From Streptomyces violascens (GTDB lineage Bacteria; Actinomycetota; Actinomycetes; Streptomycetales; Streptomycetaceae): DNA of 64,000 bases. Shown piece after piece: positions 42,216 to 51,534 of this stretch. Location of the stretch: contig NZ_BMUA01000004.1 of NCBI RefSeq assembly GCF_014649955.1, positions 453,366-517,365 of the forward strand, read 5' to 3'. Made by a program: the position numbers and the translations under genes. The notes under the pieces are model-generated. The model was not told the DNA's origin, did not search any database, and saw nothing but the letters and a program-made list of their open reading frames with translations. The stretch's first letter is position 1. Each line of letters starts with the position of its first letter.

Positions 42216-45068
42216 ATGCGCTTTCGCGGGAAGTCCATCCGCAGGAAGATCGTGGCGTTGCTGCTCGTGCCGCTCATCTCCCTTACCGCGCTGTGGGGGT
42301 TCTCCACCTATCTCACCGGCCGGCAGGCCAACGAGCTGATGGACGTGGCGAACATCGTCAAGAAGGTCGGCTACCCCATCGAGGACACGGTCCGTGTCCT
42401 CCAGCAGGAGCGCCGCCAGACCCTCGTCTACCTCGCCGACGAACGCCCCTCCGAAGCCCTCGCCGCGCTGCGCAGCCGCCGCTCGGCCACCGACACCGCC
42501 ATGGCCCAGATCCGGGCAGCAGCACAGGACTCGGACGTCCGCGGCGACCTCCAGCCCGTCGCCAAGGCCCGCCTCAAGTCCGTGCTCGACGGCTTCGACT
42601 CCACGGCCTCGCTGCGCCAGTCCATCGACCAGGGCAGCTTCGACCGGCAGCAGGCGCTGGAGTTCTACAACCGCCTCATCGACCCCTGCTACAGCTTTCT
42701 CATGAATCTCCACGCCCTGGAGAACGTGGAGATGGACAAGCAGGGCCGGGCCCTCGTCGGCATCACCCGGGCCCGCGAGATGCTGTCGCGCGAGGACGCC
42801 CTCGTCGCCTCGTCCCTCATCACGCCGAAGACGACGGCTCCCGAACTGCGCCGGATCTCCGACCTGGTGGCCAACCGGCAGCTGCTCTACGACACCAACC
42901 TGGAGATCCTGCCAGCCTCCGAACGCGACGTCTTCGAGCAGTACTGGCGCGGCCCCGACACCGAGGCCCTGCGCACCGCCGAAGCCGCCATCGTCGATGC
43001 CGGGCCCGCCAAGGACCCCCGGCACATCGACGCCGCCCGCTGGCAGCAGGCCGCAACCCCCGTCCTCGACCACCTCGCCCAGATGGGCACCGAGGCAGGC
43101 AACCGCTACCAGGACCGGGTCGAGCCGGTCGCCTTCAACGTACTGATCAAGGCGGGGCTCGCCGGGGTGCTCGGCTTCCTCGCCCTGCTGATCTCGCTGT
43201 TCATGTCGGTACGCATCGGCCGCGAGCTGATCCGCGACCTCACCCGCCTCCGCAAGGAGGCGCACGAGGTCTCCGGCGTGCGGCTGCCGAGCGTGATGCG
43301 CCGTCTCGCCGCCGGTGAACAGGTCGACGTCGAGACCGAGGCGCCGCGCCTCGACTACGAACGCGACGAGGTCGGCCAGGTCGGCCAGGCCCTCAACACC
43401 CTGCAGCGCGCCGCCGTCGAGGCCGCCGTCAAGCAGGCCGACATGCGCCGCGGCGTCTCCGAGGTGTTCGTCAACCTCGCACGACGCAACCAGGTGCTCC
43501 TGCATCGTCAGTTGACGCTCCTGGACACCATGGAGCGGCGCACCGAGGACACCGACGAGCTAGCCGATCTCTTCCGCCTCGACCACCTCACCACCCGCAT
43601 GCGCCGGCACGCCGAAGGCCTGGTGATCCTGTCCGGCGCGGCCCCCTCCCGCCAGTGGCGCAAGCCCGTCCAGCTCATGGACGTCGTACGGGCCGCGGTC
43701 GCCGAGGTCGAGGACTACGAGCGCATCGAGGTGCGCAGGCTGCCCCGGCTCGGCGTCGGCGGCCCGGCCGTCGCCGACCTCACCCACCTCATCGCCGAAC
43801 TCCTGGAGAACGCCACGGTGTTCTCGCCCCCGCACACCGCCGTCCAGGTGCACGGAGAGCGGGTCGCCAACGGCTTCACCCTGGAGATCCACGACCGAGG
43901 CCTCGGCATGGCTCCCGAGATGCTCCTCGACGCGAACCTGCGGCTCGCCGAGACCCCCGAGTTCGAGCTCTCCGACACCGACCGGCTCGGCCTGTTCGTG
44001 GTCAGCCGGCTCGCCCAGCGCCAGAACGTACGGGTCTCGCTCCAGCCGTCTCCGTACGGAGGCACCACCGCGGTCGTGTTCATCCCGGCGACTCTGCTCA
44101 CCGACGCGCCCGACACCGAGGGCACCGGGTTCCGGCTCGACCGCAAGGCTGCCAAGGGCGACGGCAACAGAGTTCCGGACGCCCCGCGCCGCGCGCTCTC
44201 CCCGCTGCCCGTCGGCATTCCCGGCCAGTCGGTCCTGGACGGCCCGGTCGAACTGGAGCCCCCGCTCGACCCGTTGGGTCTGGAGGCGCCCTCCGTGCTC
44301 GAAGCGCCTGCGGGCCTCGACGAGATCGAGGCCTCACGCAGCGGGCTGCTGCGCTCCGCCCGCCGGGCCCCCGAGCCGGCCGACGACCGCCAGCAGCACC
44401 AGCAGGCCGCCGACGAGGGCGAGGAGCAGGGCCCCGTGCCGCTGCCGCGCCGCCATCGGGTGCCGACCCTGGTCAGTGACAACGGCCGCCGCGTGGACGG
44501 CCCCGGGCGCGGCCACCCGGCCCCCGAGCCGGACCCGGCTCCCGAGGGGGACCGCACGTTCGGCAACCGGCTGCCCGAGCGCCGTACGCCCCAGCCGCCG
44601 CGCTCCTCGACTCCCCAGCCCCCGCAGCACCTTCGGCCCGCGCCGCAGCCGTCAGGGCTGACGCCGGTGAAGCCCGCGGGCCTCTCCGAGCCGCCCGCGT
44701 CGGGGCCCGCCAACCCGGCCGACCTGCCGGGCGCGCCCAGCTCCGCACCGTCCTGGGGCAGCCTTCCCGGAGCACAGCGGCCCGAGGACGAGACCCCGCT
44801 CGGCGGGCTGCCCCGCCGGGTCCGCCAGGCCAGCCTGGCTCCCCAGCTCAAGGACGCACCCGACGGCCGGCACCCCGCGCCCGAGCCCGAGGACGGGCCC
44901 GAGCCGGAGCGCGACGCCGACGAGGTGCGCGACCGCATGGCCGCACTGCAGCGCGGCTGGCAGCGCGGCCGCCGCCAGAACGCCGCATCGGACACCGCGG
45001 AAGGACCGTCCGCACCTGCCCGAGGCGACACCGCACGACGAACCACACCGGAGGGGGACGGTCGATGA
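42216..45068 (+). CDS. cvnA: Conservon sensor kinase-like protein CvnA
   Basis: A 950-residue membrane protein. GGGGGAGG directly precedes the ATG at 42216, which I prefer to a GTG 51 bp upstream. Membrane segments at ~11-35 and ~308-335 flank an extracellular nitrate/sulfonate-sensing (NIT-like) domain (TVRVLQQERRQTLVYLADE...). A HAMP-like linker, a kinase core with LIAELLENATVFSPP (N box, ~525) and DRGLGM (G box, ~560) follow. The histidine box is degenerate, as in other CvnA proteins. Residues ~640-950 are Pro-rich and disordered. It starts a four-gene conservon and should signal through the roadblock and GTPase partners at the membrane. Confidence 0.9.
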   Translation: MRFRGKSIRRKIVALLLVPLISLTALWGFSTYLTGRQANELMDVANIVKKVGYPIEDTVRVLQQERRQTLVYLADERPSEALAALRSRRSATDTAMAQIRAAAQDSDVRGDLQPVAKARLKSVLDGFDSTASLRQSIDQGSFDRQQALEFYNRLIDPCYSFLMNLHALENVEMDKQGRALVGITRAREMLSREDALVASSLITPKTTAPELRRISDLVANRQLLYDTNLEILPASERDVFEQYWRGPDTEALRTAEAAIVDAGPAKDPRHIDAARWQQAATPVLDHLAQMGTEAGNRYQDRVEPVAFNVLIKAGLAGVLGFLALLISLFMSVRIGRELIRDLTRLRKEAHEVSGVRLPSVMRRLAAGEQVDVETEAPRLDYERDEVGQVGQALNTLQRAAVEAAVKQADMRRGVSEVFVNLARRNQVLLHRQLTLLDTMERRTEDTDELADLFRLDHLTTRMRRHAEGLVILSGAAPSRQWRKPVQLMDVVRAAVAEVEDYERIEVRRLPRLGVGGPAVADLTHLIAELLENATVFSPPHTAVQVHGERVANGFTLEIHDRGLGMAPEMLLDANLRLAETPEFELSDTDRLGLFVVSRLAQRQNVRVSLQPSPYGGTTAVVFIPATLLTDAPDTEGTGFRLDRKAAKGDGNRVPDAPRRALSPLPVGIPGQSVLDGPVELEPPLDPLGLEAPSVLEAPAGLDEIEASRSGLLRSARRAPEPADDRQQHQQAADEGEEQGPVPLPRRHRVPTLVSDNGRRVDGPGRGHPAPEPDPAPEGDRTFGNRLPERRTPQPPRSSTPQPPQHLRPAPQPSGLTPVKPAGLSEPPASGPANPADLPGAPSSAPSWGSLPGAQRPEDETPLGGLPRRVRQASLAPQLKDAPDGRHPAPEPEDGPEPERDADEVRDRMAALQRGWQRGRRQNAASDTAEGPSAPARGDTARRTTPEGDGR

Positions 45069-45508
45069 CCGCGCCACAGGACTCAGCCGCAGCACGCAAC
45101 GCAGGGAGCGGTTCCGGCGAACTCAACTGGCTTCTCGACGAGCTGGTCGACCGCGTCGGCTCCATCCGCAAGGCCCTGGTGCTCTCCAGCGACGGCCTCG
45201 CCACCGGAACCTCGCGCGGCCTCACCCGCGAGGACGGCGAGCACCTGGCCGCCGTGGCCTCCGGCTTCCACAGCCTCGCCAAGGGCGTCGGCCGCCACTT
45301 CGAGGCGGGCAAGGTCCGCCAGACCGTCGTCGAGCTCGACGACGCCTTCCTCTTCGTGACGGCCGCCGGCGACGGCAGCTGTCTGGCCGTGCTGTCCGAC
45401 GCCGACTCCGACGTCGGCCAGGTCGCGTACGAGATGACACTGATGGTCAAGCGGGTCGGCGCCCATCTGACCACCGCACCACGGACCGGCCTGCACACCG
45501 GAGGGTGA
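45065..45508 (+). CDS. cvnB: Conservon roadblock/LC7 protein CvnB
   Basis: A 147-residue roadblock/LC7 domain protein (LNWLLDELVDRVGSIRKALVLSSDGLATGTSRGLTREDGEHLAAVASGFHSLAKGVGRHFEAGKVRQTVVELDDAFLFVTAAGDGSCLAVLSDADSDVGQVAYEMTLMVKRVG). Such proteins act as MglB-like GTPase-activating or scaffold partners of the conservon GTPase. It overlaps cvnA by 4 bp and reaches cvnC. Confidence 0.93.
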   Translation: MTAPQDSAAARNAGSGSGELNWLLDELVDRVGSIRKALVLSSDGLATGTSRGLTREDGEHLAAVASGFHSLAKGVGRHFEAGKVRQTVVELDDAFLFVTAAGDGSCLAVLSDADSDVGQVAYEMTLMVKRVGAHLTTAPRTGLHTGG

Positions 45509-45537
45509 GTGGGGAACGTCATGAGCGGGGGGACGCG

Positions 45538-45975
45538 ATGAGTGACGCAGACCAGCGGGCCCAGGAGCAGTCGCAGAGCCACGCGGCGGCCCCCGGGCGG
45601 CCGCACCACTGGTTCGACGACGACGCGGGACCGGTGGTGCGTCCGTACGCCATGACGCGCGGCCGCACCACCAGCGCCGGCCAGCACCGTCTCGACCTGA
45701 TCGCTGTGGTCGTCCCGGAACCCGCGGCCGACGACCCGGGCCGCGACCAGACGCTCTCACCCGAGCACGTGGAGATCGTCGAACGCTGCGGCGACTCCCC
45801 GCAGTCGATCGCCGAACTCGCGGCCGGACTCGACCTCCCCGTCGGGGTGGTGAGGGTCCTGGTCGGCGATCTCGTCGCCGACGCCCTGGTGCATGTAACC
45901 CGACCCGTTCCTCCGGCCGAGCTGCCGGACGAGTCCCTTCTCCGCGAGGTGATCAATGGCCTTCGGGCGCTCTAG
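45538..45975 (+). CDS. cvnC: Conservon DUF742 protein CvnC
   Basis: A 145-residue DUF742 protein. The family signature GPVVRPYAMTRGRTTSAGQHRLDLIAVV is followed by a winged-helix-like part (LSPEHVEIVERCGDSPQSIAELAAGLDLPVGVVRVLVGDLVADALVHVTRP). I chose the ATG at 45538 behind GGGGGGAC; a GTG at 45505 overlapping the cvnB stop is a possible alternative that adds 11 residues. Its 3' end overlaps the cvnD start by 20 bp. It probably links the sensor to the GTPase. Confidence 0.9.
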   Translation: MSDADQRAQEQSQSHAAAPGRPHHWFDDDAGPVVRPYAMTRGRTTSAGQHRLDLIAVVVPEPAADDPGRDQTLSPEHVEIVERCGDSPQSIAELAAGLDLPVGVVRVLVGDLVADALVHVTRPVPPAELPDESLLREVINGLRAL

Positions 45976-46561
45976 CCGCAGGAAGCGGCACGTCGATCCG
46001 GTGACGCTCAAGATCCTCGTCGCCGGCGGCTTCGGCGTCGGCAAGACCACCCTGGTCGGCGCGGTGAGCGAGATCCGGCCACTGCGCACCGAGGAACGTC
46101 TCAGTGAGGCGGGCCGCCCGGTCGACGACCTCGCGGGTGTGGAGGGCAAGAGCACCACCACGGTGGCCATGGACTTCGGGCGCATCACGCTCCGCGAGGA
46201 CCTGGTGCTGTACCTCTTCGGCACCCCGGGCCAGGACCGGTTCTGGTTCCTCTGGGACGAGCTGGCGCAGGGGGCGCTGGGCGCGGTCGTCCTCGCCGAC
46301 ACCCGCCGTCTGGAGGACTGCTTCGCCGGCATCGACTACTTCGAACGGCGTGGCATCCCGTTCACCGTCGCCGTCAACTGCTTCGACGACGCGGCCCGCT
46401 ACCCGGTCGACACGGTGCGCGCGGCCCTCGACCTCGACCCCGAGGTGCCGCTCCTGATGTGCGACGCGCGGGTCCGCGAGTCCGTCAAGGAGATCCTCGT
46501 CGGCGTGGTCGAGCACGCCATGGCGATGTCCGCGAAGTCCCGCCAGCCCGCCACCACTTGA
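45956..46561 (+). CDS. cvnD: Conservon small GTPase CvnD
   Basis: A 201-residue Ras-like GTPase of the MglA-related bacterial group. G1 is VAGGFGVGKTT (residues 22-32), G2 region Thr in EGKSTTTVAMDFG, G3 is LFGTPGQDRF, and the G4 position reads VNCFDD rather than NKxD, usual in Cvn GTPases. The N-terminus is basic (RSSRRKRH) and could touch the membrane. It is the output switch of the conservon, whose targets in Streptomyces include developmental control. No P450 gene follows, unlike some conservons. Confidence 0.93.
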   Translation: MAFGRSSRRKRHVDPVTLKILVAGGFGVGKTTLVGAVSEIRPLRTEERLSEAGRPVDDLAGVEGKSTTTVAMDFGRITLREDLVLYLFGTPGQDRFWFLWDELAQGALGAVVLADTRRLEDCFAGIDYFERRGIPFTVAVNCFDDAARYPVDTVRAALDLDPEVPLLMCDARVRESVKEILVGVVEHAMAMSAKSRQPATT

Positions 46562-46580
46562 GGCCTCGCGCACGCGTGCA

Positions 46581-46620
46581 GCGCGGCCCGTACCCCCACC
46601 GACCGGGGTACGGGCCGCGC
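46581..46620. terminator. Bidirectional terminator between conservon and glpK
   Basis: Perfect 16-bp arms (GCGCGGCCCGTACCCC / GGGGTACGGGCCGCGC) with an 8-nt loop between convergent genes. Confidence 0.9.
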
Positions 46621-46632
46621 GTTCGTGGGAGC

Positions 46633-48144
46633 CTACTGGCCGCCCTCCTCGTGCCAGCCGAGGCTGCGCTCCACCGCCTTGCGCCAGTTGGCGTACTCGC
46701 GCTCGCGGACCTGGCCCTCCATACGCGGAGACCATTCCACATCGCGCTGCCAGTGCGCCTTGAGTTCGTCGAGGTCCGACCACACCCCGGTGGCGAGCCC
46801 GGCCGCGTACGCCGCCCCCAGACACGTCGTCTCGGACACCTTGGGGCGGATCACGGGGACCCCGAGCACATCCGCCTGATGCTGCATCAGAAGGTTGTTG
46901 GCGGTCATGCCGCCGTCCACCTTGAGCGTCGTGATCTGCACTCCAGAGTCCTGGTACATGGCGTCCACGACCTCGCGGGTCTGCCAGCTCGTCGCCTCCA
47001 GGACGGCGCGCGCGAGGTGCGCCTTCGTGACGTACCGGGTCAACCCCGTGATGACACCCCGCGCATCGGAGCGCCAGTAGGGCGCGAAGAGCCCGGAGAA
47101 GGCGGGCACGATGTAGGCCCCGCCGTTGTCGTCGACGCTCGCCGCGAGGGCTTCGATCTCGTCGGCGCTGCGGATGATGCCGAGCTGGTCGCGGAACCAC
47201 TGCACCAGGGCTCCGGTGATGGCGATCGAGCCCTCCAGGCAGTAGACGGGCGCCTGTTCACCGATCTTGTAGCCGACGGTGGTGATCAGCCCGCTCTTCG
47301 AAGGGACCGGCCGGGCGCCGGTGTTGAGGAGCAGGAAGCTTCCCGTCCCGTACGTGTTCTTCGCGGTTCCCGTGTCGTAGCAGGCCTGTCCGAAAATCGC
47401 CGCTTGCTGGTCGCCGAGCGCAGAGGCGACGGGAACGCCCGCCACTTGGCCGATGGCGGTTCCGTAAACCTCCGCCGAGGACCGGATCTCCGGAAGTATC
47501 GCGCGGGGCACGTTCATCGCGGCGAGGATCTCGGGGTCCCATTGCAGGGTCTCCAGGTTCATCAGCATCGTGCGCGAGGCGTTGGTGACGTCCGTGACGT
47601 GCACTCCGCCCGACGTGCCGCCGGTCAGGTTCCAGATCAGCCAGGAGTCGATCGTCCCGAACGCGATCTCGCCGCGTTCGGCGCGCGTCCGCAGCCCCGG
47701 GACGTTGTCGAGCAGCCAGGCCGCCTTGGGTCCCGAGAAGTAGCTCGCGAGCGGCAGCCCGGTGGCCTCGCGGAACCGGTCCTGTCCGTCGGTGGCGCCC
47801 AGTTCGTGGCAGAGCGCGGAGGTCCGGGTGTCCTGCCAGACGATCGCGTTGTGCACGGGCTTGCCGGTCGCCCGGTCCCAGAGGACCGTCGTCTCGCGCT
47901 GATTGGTGATGCCGAGCGCGCTGAGCTGCTCGGCGCGCAGCCCGGCCCTGGCGAGCGCGCCCGCCACCACGGCCTGCACCTTGGACCAGATCTCGGTGGC
48001 GTCGTGCTCCACCCAGCCGGGCTTGGGGAAGATCTGCCGGTGCTCACGCTGGTCGACGGCGACGATCGCCCCGTCCTGGTTGAAGATGATGCAGCGGCTG
48101 GAGGTGGTCCCCTGGTCGATCGCGGCGACGAACCTGTCCGTCAT
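46633..48144 (-). CDS. glpK: Glycerol kinase
   Basis: A 503-residue FGGY-family kinase that phosphorylates glycerol to glycerol-3-phosphate. The N-terminal phosphate loop is [20 protein letters not shown] block 1 is visible as [15 protein letters not shown]. The C-terminal adenosine region is [30 protein letters not shown]. Full length with no breaks. It is downstream of glpF (28-bp gap), so uptake and trapping of glycerol are made together. No glpD or gylR-type regulator adjoins, unlike the main S. coelicolor gyl operon. Confidence 0.96.
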   Translation of the reverse strand: MTDRFVAAIDQGTTSSRCIIFNQDGAIVAVDQREHRQIFPKPGWVEHDATEIWSKVQAVVAGALARAGLRAEQLSALGITNQRETTVLWDRATGKPVHNAIVWQDTRTSALCHELGATDGQDRFREATGLPLASYFSGPKAAWLLDNVPGLRTRAERGEIAFGTIDSWLIWNLTGGTSGGVHVTDVTNASRTMLMNLETLQWDPEILAAMNVPRAILPEIRSSAEVYGTAIGQVAGVPVASALGDQQAAIFGQACYDTGTAKNTYGTGSFLLLNTGARPVPSKSGLITTVGYKIGEQAPVYCLEGSIAITGALVQWFRDQLGIIRSADEIEALAASVDDNGGAYIVPAFSGLFAPYWRSDARGVITGLTRYVTKAHLARAVLEATSWQTREVVDAMYQDSGVQITTLKVDGGMTANNLLMQHQADVLGVPVIRPKVSETTCLGAAYAAGLATGVWSDLDELKAHWQRDVEWSPRMEGQVREREYANWRKAVERSLGWHEEGGQ

Positions 48145-48172
48145 GGCTACCCCTAGTTCTGAAGGCTGCGGG

Positions 48173-48898
48173 TCAGAAGGCTGCGTGGTGGATGAGGCCG
48201 CCCAGCGCCCCGCCGATCAGCGGCCCGACCACCGGGATCCAGGCGTAACTCCAGTCGGATGTGCCCTTGTTGGGGATCGGCAGCAGGGCGTGGACGATAC
48301 GCGGGCCGAGGTCGCGTGCCGGGTTGATGGCGTACCCCGTCGGGCCGCCGAGCGAGAGCCCGATGCCGACCACGAGCAGCGCCACCACGAGCACCGTGAC
48401 GCCGGACTCGCCGAGCCCCTTGGTGTTGCCGAAGGAGAGCACCGGCAGCACGAGCCCGATGGTCGCGATGATCTCGGTCACCAGATTGGCGACGGGGTTC
48501 CTGATTTCGGGAATCGTGGAGAAGATGCCGAGCGTCGCCAGCGCGTCGTCCTTGTCGGCGTTGGCCTGGAACTGCGCGAAGTAGGCGAGATAGGCGAGTA
48601 CGGCGCCGAGCAGTGCGCCCGTCATCTCGCCGCACAGGTAGATCCACACCTTGTCCCAGCTGCCGGTGTCGATCGCGATGCCGATGGTGACGGCCGGGTT
48701 CAGCTGGCCGCCCGAGAGCGGCCCGGCCGTGTACGCCCCGGCCAGCACGCCGAAGCCCCAGCCGAAGGCGATGACGACCCAGCCGGCCGCTCTCGCCTTG
48801 GAGTGCTTGAGGGTGACGGCGGCACACACCCCGGCCCCGAACAGGACCAGGATCGATGTGCCGAGCACTTCACCGACGAATATGTCCCCGTTGCTCAT
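48173..48898 (-). CDS. glpF: Glycerol facilitator (aquaglyceroporin)
   Basis: A 241-residue MIP channel with six helices and two half-helices bearing the NPA motifs: [13 protein letters not shown] and [13 protein letters not shown]. The Asp after the second NPAR is the mark of glycerol-conducting members rather than water-only aquaporins. AAGGAG precedes the ATG. First gene of glpF-glpK in the cytoplasmic membrane. Confidence 0.95.
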   Translation of the reverse strand: MSNGDIFVGEVLGTSILVLFGAGVCAAVTLKHSKARAAGWVVIAFGWGFGVLAGAYTAGPLSGGQLNPAVTIGIAIDTGSWDKVWIYLCGEMTGALLGAVLAYLAYFAQFQANADKDDALATLGIFSTIPEIRNPVANLVTEIIATIGLVLPVLSFGNTKGLGESGVTVLVVALLVVGIGLSLGGPTGYAINPARDLGPRIVHALLPIPNKGTSDWSYAWIPVVGPLIGGALGGLIHHAAF

Positions 48899-49245
48899 CG
48901 CGGCTCCTTGGCCCTCGCCCGGGGTGTGCCCCGGTCTCCGTGCACGGTGCGCGTGTCCCCTGGCGGCAAGGCCGGCCGAGGGGCGAACCCGGACGCCGGC
49001 CGGCGTCGCGTCGAGCGTGCCCCTTCGGCGGAATTCACCCGTGGCGGCGGCGCCGGACAGCCACGCGCCTGCTGCGCGGCCGGGAGCCGGAATACGGCGT
49101 TGCCGAGAGACAACCGGAAGTTTTCACCGGCCGTGATGGGCCGTCAAGGTCGCCGACAGCATGGACTGTTGGCGTACGGAGCGGAGAATACGGGAGGGTA
49201 CGTTCCGGATGCCCGATACATATCCGGGTGATCGGGCATGTCGGT
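48899..49245. promoter_or_regulatory. 347-bp gap upstream of glpF; inverted repeat near thiolase end
   Basis: No gene seen. It must contain the glpF promoter, but I cannot place it. At 49209-49239 ATGCCCGAT and ATCGGGCAT form a perfect 9-bp inverted repeat with a 13-nt centre, 7 bp after the thiolase stop; it may terminate that operon or serve as an operator for glpF. A DUF35/thiolase operon ends here in the same direction. Confidence 0.4.
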
Positions 49246-50436
49246 TCAGTGCACCGCCACCACCGAGGAGCCGTGTCCGAAAAGGCCCTGATTCGCGGTG
49301 ATTCCGACCCGGGCTCCAGCGACCTGCCGGGCTCCCGCCGTCCCCCTCAACTGCCAGGTGAGCTCGCATACCTGGGCGATGGCCTGGGCGGGCACAGCCT
49401 CCCCGAACGACGCCAATCCGCCACTCGCATTGACCGGGATCCGCCCCCCGAGCGCGGTCGCCCCGTCCCGCACGAGCTTGGCCCCTTCGCCTGTGCCGCA
49501 CAGCCCGAGGTCCTCGTACCACTCCAGCTCAAGCGCGGTGGACAGGTCGTACACCTCGGCCAGCGACAGCTCCTCGGGCCCGATGCCCGCCTCCTCGTAC
49601 GCGGCCCGTGCGATGGACGCCCGGAACGAGTGCGGGGAGGGTTCGACGGCGGCCGCCGAGTCCGTCGCGATGTCGGGCAGGTCGAGCACCGCCTTGGGGT
49701 AGGTGGGGGTGACCGTGGAGACCGCGCGGATGCGGACCGGGTCGGTGGCGCCGTGCCGACGGGCGAAGTCCATGCTGGTCAGGACCAGCGCCGCGGCGCC
49801 GTCCGAGGTGGCGCAGATGTCGAGCAGCCGCAGCGGGTCGGCGACGACGGCCGAGGCGGCGACCTCCTCGGCGCTCACGGCCTTGCGGTAGCGGGCGTTC
49901 GGATTGAGCGCTCCGGCCGCCGCGTTCTTCACCTTGACCTGCGCGAAGTCCTCGACGGTGTCGCCGTGCAGCGCCATGCGGCGGCGGGCGTACAGGCCGA
50001 AGTAGGCGGGGTTGGTCGCGCCGAGCACCCGGAAGCGCAGCCAGTCCGGGTCGTCGTGGCGGTCGCCCCCGGCCGGCGCGAAGAACCCCTTCGGCGCGGC
50101 ATCGGCCCCCACCACGAGCACCGCGTCCGCCATCCCTGCCAGGATCTGCGCCCGCGCCGTGTTGATCGCCTGCGCACCGGAGGCGCAGGCCGCGTACACG
50201 CTGGTTACGCGCGCGCCCTGCCAGCCGAGCGCCTGCGCGAAGGTCGCCCCCGCCACATAGCCGGGGTAGCCGCCGCGCACGGTGTCCGCGCCGACCACGG
50301 AGCGCACGTCCGTCCAGTCGACCCCGGCATCGGCGAGCGCGGCCCGGGCCGCGACCGTCCCGTACTCGACGAAACTCCGTCCCCACTTGCCCCACGGGTG
50401 CATTCCCGCACCCAGGACCGCGATGTCGCCGCTCAC
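49246..50436 (-). CDS. Thiolase-like lipid-transfer protein (SCP2-type thiolase)
   Basis: A 396-residue thiolase-fold protein of the SCP-x/Ltp class. Cys84 in VYAACASGAQAINTA is the nucleophile position; the closing motif is NQGLFGHGSSVV with the His. The middle SLAEVYDLSTALELEWYEDLGLCGTGEGAKL fits the lipid-transfer thiolase group that works with DUF35 partners. These pairs cleave (retro-aldol or thiolytic) side chains of steroids and branched acyl-CoAs. The GTG at 50436 shares one base with the DUF35 stop, so the two proteins are coupled and probably form one complex. Confidence 0.9.
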   Translation of the reverse strand: MSGDIAVLGAGMHPWGKWGRSFVEYGTVAARAALADAGVDWTDVRSVVGADTVRGGYPGYVAGATFAQALGWQGARVTSVYAACASGAQAINTARAQILAGMADAVLVVGADAAPKGFFAPAGGDRHDDPDWLRFRVLGATNPAYFGLYARRRMALHGDTVEDFAQVKVKNAAAGALNPNARYRKAVSAEEVAASAVVADPLRLLDICATSDGAAALVLTSMDFARRHGATDPVRIRAVSTVTPTYPKAVLDLPDIATDSAAAVEPSPHSFRASIARAAYEEAGIGPEELSLAEVYDLSTALELEWYEDLGLCGTGEGAKLVRDGATALGGRIPVNASGGLASFGEAVPAQAIAQVCELTWQLRGTAGARQVAGARVGITANQGLFGHGSSVVAVH

Positions 50437-50888
50437 TACGCCACCTCCACGGGCCGCCAGTGCCAGGTCGTCCAGGTGGTCACCGCATCCTCGTTGAGCA
50501 TGCCGGGCGCCACCTCGACCTCCATTCCGACCGCCAGATCGGTGGTGCTCACCCCGGGCGCGGCCTGGCCGAGCACGACCATCCGCTCGGCCGCCAGCTC
50601 GACGGCGACCAGGACATAGGGCTCCCACTCCACATGGGGGTCGGACACATACGGTGCGGGCGGCCGGTAGCGGCCGTCGGTGTACGACCACACATGGCCC
50701 CGCCGGGAGAGTGGCACCTCCTCCAGCTCGCCGCCCTCGCACCCGGGATTGCGGCAGAAGGAGTCCTCGCGCGGAAAGAAGACGGAGGAGCAGGCGGCGC
50801 ACCGGGTGCCGAGCAGCCGGAAATCCGGCTCCTCCGCGTCCGTGAACCATCCCGCGACCACAGGCGTGCGCGTGCGTGCGACTGTCAA
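50436..50888 (-). CDS. DUF35 OB-fold, zinc-ribbon acyl-CoA-associated protein
   Basis: About 150 residues. A zinc ribbon (GTRCAACSSVFFPREDSFCRNPGCEGGELEEV, four Cys) is followed by the OB fold (VPLSRRGHVWSYTDGRYRPPAPYV...PYVLVAVEL). DUF35 proteins are partners of thiolase-like enzymes such as the one downstream. I prefer the TTG at 50888 (MTVARTRTPVV) because GGGAGGGG lies just before it. The ATG at 50903 is only 1 bp from the palindromic operator and would leave no leader. Confidence 0.8.
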   Translation of the reverse strand: MTVARTRTPVVAGWFTDAEEPDFRLLGTRCAACSSVFFPREDSFCRNPGCEGGELEEVPLSRRGHVWSYTDGRYRPPAPYVSDPHVEWEPYVLVAVELAAERMVVLGQAAPGVSTTDLAVGMEVEVAPGMLNEDAVTTWTTWHWRPVEVA

Positions 50889-50904
50889 GTCCCCTCCCGA
50901 CATT

Positions 50905-50929
50905 CACTTCTGACGGAACGTCAGAAGTG
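50905..50929. promoter_or_regulatory. Palindromic operator CTGACG-N3-CGTCAG (site B)
   Basis: A perfect dyad with 11-bp arms (CACTTCTGACG / CGTCAGAAGTG) and a GAA centre immediately upstream of the DUF35-thiolase pair. The core is identical to site A at 8533-8551 including the 3-bp spacing. A TetR-family repressor site is likely. Confidence 0.75.
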
Positions 50930-50979
50930 TGCCACGGGCAACCGGAGTTGGGGAGGGGCGGTCGGGTCCTGCCCCGGGC

Positions 50980-51357
50980 TCAGCGGTTCTCGGCCAGCCA
51001 CTTGGCGGCGATCTCGCCGAGCTCACGGTCGCGCCCGGCCAGCATCATCGAGATCATCTGCCGGTCCCCGCGCAGCGACCACCAGGGGTGCCCGAAGGTC
51101 GCCGGGTTGTTCCTCTCGATGAACCAGTGCGCGGGCCAGGCCGTTCCGTACCCGATGAGCGGCAGGGCGAGCGCGTACCGCTTCCGCCCGCGCGCGAGCC
51201 CGTAGGCGGTGATCGCGAGCCCGGTGAGGGTGCCCGTCAGATGCACCCAGCGGGTGGCGGCCCTGGAGTGCATCGCCACGTAGTAGGGCCAGAACTCCTC
51301 GTACGAATCGAACGTGGGCTTCGGCGCGTCGGACGTGGGCTTCGTCGTGTTCGTCAT
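50980..51357 (-). CDS. Mpo1-like (DUF962) membrane protein
   Basis: A 125-residue protein of the DUF962/Mpo1 family; yeast Mpo1 is an Fe-dependent dioxygenase in alpha-oxidation of 2-hydroxy fatty acids. The family pattern is intact: SYEEFWPYYVAMHSRAATRWVHLTGTLTGLA, then GTAWPAHWFIERNNPATFGHPWWSLRGDRQM, with histidines at the metal positions in the two blocks. Two membrane segments lie between. It is a single gene; the fatty-acid theme fits the adjacent thiolase/DUF35 pair but a link is not shown. Confidence 0.85.
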   Translation of the reverse strand: MTNTTKPTSDAPKPTFDSYEEFWPYYVAMHSRAATRWVHLTGTLTGLAITAYGLARGRKRYALALPLIGYGTAWPAHWFIERNNPATFGHPWWSLRGDRQMISMMLAGRDRELGEIAAKWLAENR

Positions 51358-51418
51358 GCGGCAGAACCTAATCGCTCTTCGGAGAACCGGATACGGCTGC
51401 TTCGCGTCCGAGAAGACA

Positions 51419-51463
51419 GAGCGGGCGCCCGGGACCCACGGGGGTGGCCCCGGCCGCCCGCTC
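51419..51463 (-). terminator. Hairpin downstream of the Mpo1-like operon region
   Basis: Outer arms GAGCGGGCG and CGCCCGCTC (9 bp, perfect) with further partial pairing inside, in the 177 bp between the dipeptidase and Mpo1-like genes. As both are on the minus strand and the Mpo1-like start is upstream of it in reading order, it could instead be a stem within a leader; most likely it lies in the intergenic part after the dipeptidase gene. Confidence 0.45.
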
Positions 51464-51534
51464 GGTCCTCAAGCGGAACCAGGTGCCGCAGGCATCCATC
51501 CTGGCCGTGACGGAGTGACCGGCCGAACCGGAAT

